Positions 18,348 through 27,099 of a stretch of DNA of 64,000 bases are shown one piece after another. Position 1 is the stretch's first letter; each line of letters begins with the position of its first letter. Below the pieces are notes generated by a model. It had not been told where the DNA came from. It ran no database searches and worked only from the letters and a program-made list of their open reading frames with translations. Source of the DNA: Syngnathus acus (Eukaryota > Chordata > Actinopteri > Syngnathiformes > Syngnathidae); the NCBI RefSeq assembly GCF_901709675.1, contig NC_051089.1, positions 17,542,008 to 17,606,007 on the forward strand. The letters are read 5' to 3'. The translations under genes and the position numbers were made by a program.

Positions 18348-20378
18348 TCACGCAAGATGCAGGCTTCTCTTTTTCTCACTGATCTGGCTCCTGCGCAAGG
18401 GAAATATTGCACTGCAGCACTGCATTGCACATGTACATCTTCTTATGGTGCACATTTTCGTAGTGCAGCAGACACTGTCAAGGTTCTTAAAAGTCTTACC
18501 ATAGATTTCATAGTGGGGTATCTTATCCTGACAATCTACACAGCCCTCAGATGCTTCCTTCTTGTGGTCTAAAAGTTGAAGAGCATTCTCATTTGTCAGC
18601 CAATGCCCACTGCATTGTCGCTTTGAAATTTGTTCATCTTCATATTTTGCATTTTTATACTCTTTGCCATCGATTTCCTCATTAAAGCTGAGTTCCTGAC
18701 TGTCCAACTGATTGTTACGAAGGCTCTTGATCAAAGTGTTTTTTAAAGAAGAGGATGAACTAATGGTAGTTACTGTTTTTACTTGCTGTATGGTGTCATC
18801 CTTATGCTTTTCTATGGTCTGGTCTGACAAATACTTTTTAGCTTTCCTTTCTTGAGCTTCATAAAAATATATTTCTTTCTCTTCGTGCTCAAACTCAGCC
18901 CCCATGAAAATAATTTCCTTTTTTGCTCTATGACAACCACGCGCTTCTTTGTCTGGGTCCAGCAAAGGAATGTTCTTTTCAAAGTTAGTCCCCTTATTAG
19001 TCTGCTCATTTTGCTCCAACATCCCCTTTTCTATCTTTATGGGCATACTTGACTTTCGAGACTTTTTTTTTGGTATGGGGTCAGCATTACAGATGTCATG
19101 AACAGTAGTATGTTTTACAGACACCGAGGGTGACAGTAGGGGGAGTGAGGGTAGTATTCCTGTAGCATGGGCAATTTCTGCTGGTGTAACAAGGCTGCGA
19201 TAGAAAGGCAGGACTGGCTGTACTGCCTTTAAATTGGGAAACAGAATGCCACGCTGGCCTGTACTGGGGAAAGAGCTCTTGTGTATCTTTAGGCCACTAT
19301 CCACTTGCTCCACCGTGTAGCTATATAATGATCTGTGACGTTTTGCAGAGCAAGTTGGAATGGATGTGACTTGCTCAGACATTTTCTCTCCAGGATAGTA
19401 TTCTTCAGCAGATAAAATGTCCTGTATGTATTTTTGTCTGTTGTTGCGATTCAAGGCTATGTGAAGTCGTGGGTTAGGATTTGCACTGTGGCGGTTGCGA
19501 CTGCGCAGTGAGCTAAATACCATATTGCATCCCTCAATTGTACACTTGTGCTTTATCTTAAGGTGCACTGCATTGTAATGGATTTTAAGTGTGCCTTTGT
19601 CATAGAATGTCTTCTCACAGGCATTGCAAAATACACGACCCTTCTTCAGAACTCCTCCACCCCTACTTCCTATTGAAATCCCCAATCCAGTGTGCCCATT
19701 GCGCATCCTACCAAAGGCTGACATTTGAATCACATCAGAGATCATGGAGGGTGGGGGGGGGCCATCAGAGTAGTTGTCACTGGTTGAAAAATCTCCCACC
19801 TCAATCTTTGTTGTTGAGGAAAGACATTCCACCTGGTTGTCTTGAAGAGCAGTGAATGTGACAGAGTTGGTACCGATATGGCTGCTGTCTGCTGAAGATG
19901 GAATTTGGTGGATTTTCTCATTAGCAATGTTGTCCTGCGCTTGATCACCTTGCCTTTGACTCTGGTGCTTTACTGACCCTTGGCATGACTCCTGGTGTTG
20001 CTCATGAAGCTGCTGGCATGAACCTGTTGGACAGCCAAGACATTGAGCTGGAAGAGAATTTAAGAGCTGGAAAGGCAATATGAAGGCCATGCTTTTAATA
20101 AGTTTCTCAAAGTGGTGCATGTTGTTGCCTTTCTGCTTCTCTGCTTTGGTTGTAGACAAGATAGCAGAAGAGCATGACGTGTTTCGCTCAATGAATGTAT
20201 GAATATCTGAGATGGTCCGAGTGCTGGGAACTAATACTGCTTGACCCTCCTTGTCTTGTAGAACCATGAGTTCCACGATGGATTTGGTCTCACCAAAGCG
20301 CAGAAACTGCTGCAGGGTTGCAATCTCCTCCTCAAATGTCATAATAGCCCATCGATCCAGTACTTTTCCTGCTACATC
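18348..20378 (-). CDS. bnc1: Basonuclin 1, large exon 4 (zinc-finger transcription factor), truncated C-terminus
   Basis: Basonuclins are nuclear zinc-finger proteins acting on RNA polymerase I and II genes in germ and epithelial cells. The exon opens after an acceptor (AG at 20379-20380) with DVAGKVLDRWAI, then TFEEEIATLQQFLRFGETK. Counting from that methionine (20342), the first zinc-finger pair is at about residues 239-286 (FCNACEKTFYDKG, HKCTIEGCNMVFSSLRSRNR). VQPVLPFYRS and GILPSLPLLS follow, then the nuclear localisation motif PKKKSRKSSMPIKIEK at 424-439. KCTIEGC, VLPFYRS and SRKSSMPIKIEK favour BNC1 over BNC2. The second finger pair near 18400-18520 is degraded: both first cysteines are tyrosines (HYEIYGKTFKN), the histidine part is out of frame and the exon stops at 18348. 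The third pair of the usual protein is not seen. A GTAAGA inside the degraded finger (about 18494-18499) could be a splice donor. Confidence 0.9.
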   Translation of the reverse strand, partial: DVAGKVLDRWAIMTFEEEIATLQQFLRFGETKSIVELMVLQDKEGQAVLVPSTRTISDIHTFIERNTSCSSAILSTTKAEKQKGNNMHHFEKLIKSMAFILPFQLLNSLPAQCLGCPTGSCQQLHEQHQESCQGSVKHQSQRQGDQAQDNIANEKIHQIPSSADSSHIGTNSVTFTALQDNQVECLSSTTKIEVGDFSTSDNYSDGPPPPSMISDVIQMSAFGRMRNGHTGLGISIGSRGGGVLKKGRVFCNACEKTFYDKGTLKIHYNAVHLKIKHKCTIEGCNMVFSSLRSRNRHSANPNPRLHIALNRNNRQKYIQDILSAEEYYPGEKMSEQVTSIPTCSAKRHRSLYSYTVEQVDSGLKIHKSSFPSTGQRGILFPNLKAVQPVLPFYRSLVTPAEIAHATGILPSLPLLSPSVSVKHTTVHDICNADPIPKKKSRKSSMPIKIEKGMLEQNEQTNKGTNFEKNIPLLDPDKEARGCHRAKKEIIFMGAEFEHEEKEIYFYEAQERKAKKYLSDQTIEKHKDDTIQQVKTVTTISSSSSLKNTLIKSLRNNQLDSQELSFNEEIDGKEYKNAKYEDEQISKRQCSGHWLTNENALQLLDHKKEASEGCVDCQDKIPHYEIYGKTFKNLDSVCCTTKMCTIRRCTCAMQCCSAIFPLRRSQISEKKRSLHLA

Positions 20379-20389
20379 CTACAGACAGA

Positions 20390-21165
20390 ACAGGGGAAAT
20401 AGAATAGCAAAGTTATAAAAGTTACACGGAAAGGGTGTTTGGGTTGATAGATTAGTTTGATCCTATGCTTATGTTGGAATGTAACCTGTAATAATTAACC
20501 AAACGTATCCTGTCTTAACAAAGTAGTAGAACAAAGTGCAAAGATCCTTTGAACTGATTGACCAGCTGTAGATGAAGCAATCTAAGTTGTTCTGTTTCCC
20601 CCAACGTCGTAAAACACCCCTGCTCTGATTTGACCAAAGGCCAGAGGTTCACCCCCATCCTGACCACTCTCACCCCCACCCTGCTTTCTCTCAATAAATA
20701 CTCTCTTGCAAGAATCCAAAGTCAGACTTCGTTCGATCATCGTTGTATGCACAGTGACGAACAAGCTCTCCACTTGCAAGTGTTCAAAAGGCAGACTGTC
20801 TCCCGTGGGGTTCATCCAAAATACTAAGTTAGAGTGAGCACCACTCTAACAAAGGGTATATAAATCGATACAATAGAATGAAAGTGAAACGGAAACAAAG
20901 AACATTTACACATTAGTCTTGTGTTTTGCATTACACATTCATATTTATACTGTAGGCTTGATGACAAACCCTGCCCGAGACATGACTGCAGAATAGAAGA
21001 ATCAAATAAAGTTTTGGCACAGCAAAAAAACTTTGAGATACTTTATACGGCCATATAATCATACGATTATTACTCATATAAATGTAGATTGTATTGTATA
21101 GATGAATATAGATTTACACCATTTGTGTTGATTTCACGTTCATAAAAATCATATTAACATATATA
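20390..21165. other. bnc1 intron 3, proximal part, nothing recognised
   Basis: No terminal repeats or strong frames. Composition is A/T-rich towards 21000-21165. A pyrimidine-rich stretch next to 20380 is the acceptor of exon 4. Confidence 0.45.
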
Positions 21166-21632
21166 ACTACCGTAATTTTCGGACTAAAAGTCGCTCCGGA
21201 ATATAGGTCGCATTAGCCATAAAATGCACAATAACGTGAAAAAAAACATATAAGTCGCTCCAGAGTATAAGTCGCATTTTGGGGGGAAATTTATTTGACA
21301 AAATCCAACACCAAGAACAGTCATGAACGAGCAACAACAGGCTAAACGATAGGTATGCTAACGTGACATAAACACAAACGAAGAGCTGAGAACGGCCCTG
21401 ACGTAAAATTCAGAGTTATTAAAAAAACTATTACATAAATAACACGTTAATAAAACCATCTGTCACTCCAATTCATTAAATCCATCAATCGTCCTTTGTC
21501 AACAATGCGTGCGCGCCGCTGACGGCTCTTGCACTTCAAAATATTCCACAGGCCCATATAACGATATATAAATTAGATATCAAATAACTATTATATAAGC
21601 AATAATATTATCAAACCATCTGCACTCTAAAT

Positions 21633-22545
21633 CAGTGGTCCCCAACCTTTTTTGCACCACGGACCGGTTACGTGTCAGAAATATTTTCGCGGACCGGCCT
21701 TTATATAAATAAATATATTTATATATTTATTATTTAAATATTTATATATATAAATAGGATGAAATAAAATGATACGACTGGCATAAAAACAAATATAAAC
21801 CACATAAAAATAAAACGTTGAATTAGTGGGAGCACCGAGCTCTTTTCTCAGAAATGAGCCGTTCCCATCTAGGCGTAATCGGAGACAATGACACCCGAAG
21901 TGGTTAAGGTTTGTCTTTAAATGCAGGATGCTTGGTCTCCATGTGCCGAAGCAGGTTTGAAGGCTTCATTGCCTCGTTAGCTAGCCTTTCGCCACATATG
22001 CGGAATGCACTTGGCGCGTCAGAGTCACCTGTGGCGATAAATCCATATTTTAAGTAGGACTCCAGAAATGTTCTTTTAAATGCAGCTTTCCTTTTCTTAG
22101 AAGTCGTAGCCTCTTCTTCTTCAGTGTCCTCATTGGACGTTTTTCCCTTTCCGAAGAAGCTTTCCAAACTTCTCTGTTTCTTGCTCATTTTTGCTTGCCT
22201 CGCGGGCTTGACTGTGGTGACGTCACGTGACCGAGACGAGCGCCCTGTGTCAAGAGTCCTTATTTTTCAGATGCACCGACAGATGTAATTGGGAGAGATT
22301 CGCCAAATTTTTTATATTTTTCAAAATAAATTCTTACTCATTTTTGCTAGCTTTGCAGGCTCGACTGGGGAAACATGTCACGTGACCGGGACGAGCGTCT
22401 TAACCTGAATGAATTGATGTCAATGAAAAAAAAAAAAAAAAAATGTTTTGTTTTTTTTGTTTTTTTTCCTGTGCGGCTCCGCGGCCCGGTACCAAGTGAC
22501 CCACGGACCGGTACCGGTCCGCGGCCCGGTGGTTGGGGACCACTG
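21633..22545. mobile_element. hAT element (CAGTGGTCCCCAACC), 913 bp, 8-bp TSD
   Basis: Termini cagtggtccccaacc at 21633 and ggttggggaccactg ending at 22545 are perfect inverted repeats. The direct repeat ctctaaat is at 21625-21632 and 22546-22553. It contains the N-terminal part of a transposase on the minus strand. Same family as 61997-62745. Confidence 0.92.
21904..22188 (-). pseudogene. hAT transposase N-terminal fragment (BED-like finger)
   Basis: Ninety-four codons starting MSKKQRSLESFFGKGK, an acidic stretch (EDTEEEEA), a basic segment (SKKRKAAFKR), then YLKYGFIATGDSD and a BED-like finger ending NLLRHMETKHPAFKDKP. This resembles ZBED5/FAM200-type hAT transposases. The first zinc cysteine pair is damaged (RICGERL retains one Cys). 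The catalytic RNase-H-like domain is missing, so the copy is non-autonomous and any mobilisation needed an outside transposase. Confidence 0.7.
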
Positions 22546-22744
22546 CTCTAAATCATTAAATCCATCGATCAAATTCCTCGTCCTTTGTCAACAACGCCGC
22601 GCGTGCGCCCTGACGTCAGCCTCGTCGTTATTCCACAGATCTAGTATATAACTATATTGTAGCGTTAACAAAGTACAACGAAAGATGTGGGTTTGGTAAA
22701 CGGCTCTTTATTTAACAAAACAAACTTCCAGGCGTGTGGCGGCG

Positions 22745-22928
22745 TGGACTTCCAGCCACGGAGGTGGAAGAGAGATCCATAGAATAGGACCGGGCGTGCG
22801 TAAAAGCCATGACCGAGCCCCATCCACCGTCCCCGGACAGCCACCCGGCCGAGTGCCGGCCCCCGACTTCTAATCAAGGAGGTGAAAGAGAGCTCCGTAG
22901 AGTAGGACCGGGCGTGCGTAAAAGCCAT
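22745..22928. repeat. 118-bp tandem duplication
   Basis: The block ggaggtggaagagagatcc ... accgggcgtgcgtaaaagcc at 22760 repeats from 22878 with few differences. It lies inside the TA element, next to the nested hAT. Confidence 0.8.
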
Positions 22929-23389
22929 AATAGTTTTTCAAACCTTCTGTGTCACTCCAAATCCTTAAATCCTTCAATCTCTTCGTCCTCCGTGTCACTT
23001 AGAAACAAAGCCGCTAATGATGCCGGTAGTACGTGGGGCCCTTCGTCATGTTCGTCATCCCGTGATCAATCTTTGTCCTTTTTGTAAACAACCGCCACGC
23101 CGCGCCGCGTTGCTGACGTCACTTGAAATTCAAATTACAATAATCCCTTGCTACATCGCGGTTCGTTTATCGCTGTTTCAGTTTTTTTTTTTTTGAAAAT
23201 GTTTGAAAAAATTCACATATAAGTCGCTCCTCATTATAAGTCGCCCCCCCCACCCAAACTATGAAAAAAAACACCATTTATAGTCCGAAAATTACGGTAG
23301 TATTTGGCATTTCTGGGGAAATGAAGCTGAATAACATACTTCGAGAATGCTAAAGAATGACGTCAAATGACAGAAAATCTTATACGACT

Positions 23390-24480
23390 GTGAATAAGCT
23401 GAAAATGTTGAAGATGGAATGCAAGATGAAAAGGTTATGTTGGAATGGATTAAATCGGTCAAAAATGTAGAAATTAGAAGGGAAAAACGAAATGTTGCAA
23501 AATTTTAAAATTAAAAATGTGGAAATTTTGGTGAGTGGGAAGTTTTGGGATAGGTAGGAATAAGATGAACGGCATAAAGTTCCGGCACTTACGGTTTAAT
23601 TTGGGGCACTTCCTGTTCAATTTAGTACACTTCTGGTTTGTGTGGGGCATTTCCGGTTCAATTTGGGGCACTCCTGGTTTGTTAGGGGCACTTCTGGTTC
23701 AATTTAGGGCACTTCCGGTTCAATTTGGGGCACTTCTAGTTTGTTGGGGGCCCTTCCGGTTCAATTTAGGGCACTTGTGGTTGGTTTCGGGCACTTCTGG
23801 TTCAATTTGGGCCACTTCCGGTTAGTTTTTGGGTACTTCTGGTTCACTTCCTGCTAAGTTTGGGGGCACTTTCGGTTCACTTCCTGTTGATATTGGGGCA
23901 CTTCTGGGTCACTCCAAGATGGCAGCCACACTGTGGGGTGAGGGTGAAGTGGGTGAATACGGTAAGCATAAGGTGGACAGTTGAAAGTTGGACTGGGGTT
24001 CAATTGGTCAAAAAATTTAGAAGTTAGAGAGGAGAAACTGATAGAGTCCAAGTACTTGTGGGTCTGGTATTGGGGAGAAGGTAAAAGTCTTGGTAAAGGG
24101 GAATTCTTGGAATCAGTAGGCATAAACTGAATAGTTTAAAGTTGGAATGGGTTGAATTGGTCAAAACATGGAATTTAGAGGGAGAAAACTGGATGAGTCC
24201 AAATACTTGTGGGTCTGGTAATAGGGAGAATGTACAATTTTTGGTACGGGGGAATTCTTGGAATCACCAGGCATAAGATGAATCGTTTAAAGTTGGAAAT
24301 GGTTGAATCGGTCAAAACATGTAGAAGTTAGAGAGGAAAACCTGAATAAATGCAAATATTTGTCTGTCTGGTAATGGGGAGAATGTAGATTTCTCTGTAA
24401 GGGGGAAATCTCAGAATCAATAGGTATAAGCTGAATAGTTTGAAGTTGGAATGGTTAAAATTAGTTGAAAAATGTAAGTA
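23390..24480. repeat. Diverged satellite-like array, about 152-bp period
   Basis: The unit contains ggcataa..tgaatagtttaaagttggaatgg..gaat(t/c)ggtcaaaacatg and is recognisable at about 23960, 24118, 24270 and 24422, plus diverged copies near 23394 and 23558. Spacing of the clear copies is about 152 bp. A weaker relic is at 35030-35260. Non-coding. Confidence 0.78.
23580..23915. repeat. 24-bp minisatellite (ggggcacttccggttcaatt)
   Basis: About 13 head-to-tail degenerate copies of gggcacttccggttcaattt, period close to 24 bp. It is embedded within the 152-bp array. The repeat preserves frame and creates spurious ORFs on both strands. Confidence 0.85.
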
Positions 24481-25000
24481 AGAAGAGAAAAATTTTTGTA
24501 AAATTGTACGGGAAATTTAAAGGCGAAATTCTGAAATATTTGAAACGTGGCAATTTTGATAATGTTGAAAATCCTCCCCAACATGAATTGAATAACCTAA
24601 ATTATGTGAATTCCAAATGAGAAAGACGTAAACGTGAAATCTAGAATGTGCCATTAAGAATGAATGGGGATTATTTGGGGGAAAACCGTAAATTTTTCGA
24701 ATGGAAAAAGAAATGGAAGCGCTCCTCGCGTGAATATTTGGAATATGTTAAAAGGGGAATGAAGTGAATCGGATGAATTATGTGGAAGTAGTTAAGGGAC
24801 ACAAAAGTGAGGAGAATACTGTAAAATAGAAGAAGAAGAAAAAAGTGAATTGTTGTTATTGTGTGAAGGCCTTCGCCTTCACACAGTAAAAACAATAAAA
24901 GTGGGCAGCAGCTACGGTGCGGACCCTCAACGCTAAGTAACTAATCTTTGCTTTTGTGGCAGCAAATAAAATAGACTTATAACAAGTAGCGCCTTGGATT
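24480..25000. other. Non-coding sequence with a short strong hairpin
   Basis: gtgtgaaggccttcgccttc at 24859 continues to acac, forming a stem gtgtgaaggc/gccttcacac with a 4-base loop. It probably marks the end of the repeat array. No gene seen. Confidence 0.5.
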
Positions 25001-25006
25001 AAGCTA

Positions 25007-25130
25007 CCGTATATTTCGCACTACAAGGTGCACTGGATTATAAGGCGCACCCTCATTGAATTTTGTATTTTAGGAATTAGTCCATATACAGGGTGCACCA
25101 GATTAAAAGGTGCATAAAATAGAAGCTATA
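25007..25130. mobile_element. TA MITE fragment (AAGGCGCAC type)
   Basis: ccgtatatttcgcactacaa after TA, then ttataaggcgcacc. Only the left end is recognisable; a hAT begins at 25179. Confidence 0.6.
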
Positions 25131-25178
25131 CTGGATCAAACTGAGGTTGACTAGGGTTGCGGTATGCATCTACTAGAT

Positions 25179-26523
25179 CAGGGGTGGGCAAACATTTTGA
25201 CTTGCGGGCCGAATTGGGTTCTAAATTTTGACTGGGGGGCCGAAACATTAGCAGAATTTTGTCCTGTGCGGCTTGGCGGCACGGTACCAAGTGACCCACG
25301 GACCGGGGGTTGGGGACACCTGATATAAATGACATGTAAAGGTTATTGCATAAAAGGTTATGGCCTTTAGTAGGTAGTAAAGCATTGATATTCAAAAAAC
25401 GTTTTTGGAAAACAAATGCATTTATTAACAGCATTAAAAAAAACTGTTCACCAAAAAACTACTATCAGTGATTCTCATTAAATACGACACTGTTATTATG
25501 AATAACAGTTTCCATCACTTTTGCGCCTGCAGGTCAGATTTATGAAATATGTTTATATTATGAGGCAAAATCACATAAAACGGCAAACATTCTGACCAAA
25601 TACATCATCTTGAAGAATCAGTGAAAGAACACATCTAAACAAAGTAATAAAAAAATCAAAACGGCAACACGGTGACGGATATCTGAAAATCAGAGCAGAG
25701 TTTTAACTCACAAACGCCTGGTGACGGAGGTGATGAAACGGGAAACACTTCCTTTAAGTTGGCCTTAAGAACTTTAAAAGTTAAGATTAGTCACAAACAG
25801 GTGGTGCATCAATGTCCTTGAGCATCCTGCATTGTTTGAAAATGAGAATGGTCGCTAGTTTCAATCCCTGCTATTTGTACAAATTATATTCAAAATGCTT
25901 TTTTTTACAACAAACTTGAGAAACTCCCCTTCATTTTCAGTGGGAACAGTGTTGTTCGTCTCCCTTTTTTGCTAGTGCGTCATAGTCTGGAGTAAAATTT
26001 GTTGTGGCAATTCTTAGGATAGAGCCGAGGTGTTGGTCCGTTAACCTAGATCTGTGACGGGTTGATGTTGATGTTCATGTGGCTAAACGTCACGTCGCGT
26101 AGGTCGAGCGAAATTGTCCACTCTTCTTTAAACACTCGGCACTCAGTGTCCGCCTTTCTTTTCCTTGGGCCACTGATTTTAATGGAAGGATTCCAGGGGA
26201 AGATTTGTGGGTGGCTTTAGCGTAAAACTGTATCTGAAAGCTCAGCGCGCGAATTACGAGAATGCTGACGTCACAGCCCACATTCTAAATTCGGCACTGA
26301 TAGAAATAGAGCGCGGAGTGCGCCGTGTCCGCACTACTGAGTACGTACACGCACTTGTGAGTGTGCACCGAGCTTTCTGACACGGCTTCCGGTAACAAAT
26401 GCGCGGGCGGGCGGTTCCCCATCTACTGGGGAAACGCAGTCATTGCAGGAAAAATGACCAAAAAAAATGTTTAATAATACAATTTATTCAGGGTTGGCAG
26501 GCCGGATTAAACGGTCCCGTGGG
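25179..26523. mobile_element. hAT element (CAGGGGTGGGCAAAC), right end lost
   Basis: Left terminus caggggtgggcaaac; the body is nearly identical to the intact copy at 39124-40370 (for example gtggtgcatcaatgtccttg in both). The right side ends at acggtcccgtggg, without the terminal gtttgcccatccctg. A piece of the CAGTGGTCCCCAACC hAT family sits inside at about 25255-25321 (acggaccgggggttgggga). Confidence 0.75.
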
Positions 26524-27099
26524 CACAGCAAGCGAAAAATATAGAACATGAGAAGCTTGACATGCTAAAACTAATTGGTAAACTAATGTGAAATGCAGTC
26601 ACGAAAAACAGTACAGTCTGAATTGTGTGTCTAGAATTGTGTTAGGCTAGCGAGAAACTAAAACACATTAAAATACCTAAAATACACATACAGTGGCGCC
26701 TCGGTTTTCGAACATCCCGGTTCTCGAACAAATCGGTATTCGAACAAAAAATTCGAGATTTTTTTGCTTCGGATGTCGGACGAAATTCGGTTGTCGAACC
26801 TCGCTCGATGAGCCGAGAGGACCCGCATGCCGACTGACTCCTTTCGTTATTACATTCTCGTTACTCTGAGGATTGCATCAACTCTAATCATGCCTCCAAA
26901 GGAAGCGAGTGAGAGCAGTAAAGCCATCCTAAAACACAAAGACGCTCCTAAAGCAATGCGACAGTGAGCGCCCGGCGCGCTGCGGTTGCGCGATCGGACC
27001 AAATTAAGCTCACTGCGCACTGAGGTCCACTTAAAATCTGGAAAGTCCATTAGGACTTTAAAGATATTTTCTAAATTGTAGCGACGGCTCTGTCACAAT

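Larger units (their letters stand above)
21170..23297. mobile_element. CCGTAATTTTCGG-type TA element with nested hAT
   Basis: Left terminus ccgtaattttcggactaaaa after TA (21168-21169); right terminus tagtccgaaaattacgg before TA (23298-23299). The interior is the reverse orientation of the element at 4222-5193 (shared attaaatccatcaatcgtcc). A 913-bp hAT is nested at 21633-22545. Subterminal aagtcgctcc repeats occur near both ends. Confidence 0.85.

Noticed and set aside
18348-20378. Assignment of the basonuclin exons to bnc2
   Set aside because: Several diagnostic residues (KCTIEGC, VLPFYRS, SRKSSMPIKIEK, CEKTFYDK) fit BNC1 better than BNC2 as I know them.
23580-23915. CRISPR-like array suggested by regularly spaced short repeats
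   Set aside because: Repeats are contiguous and degenerate, without unique spacers, in a eukaryotic intron. It is a minisatellite.
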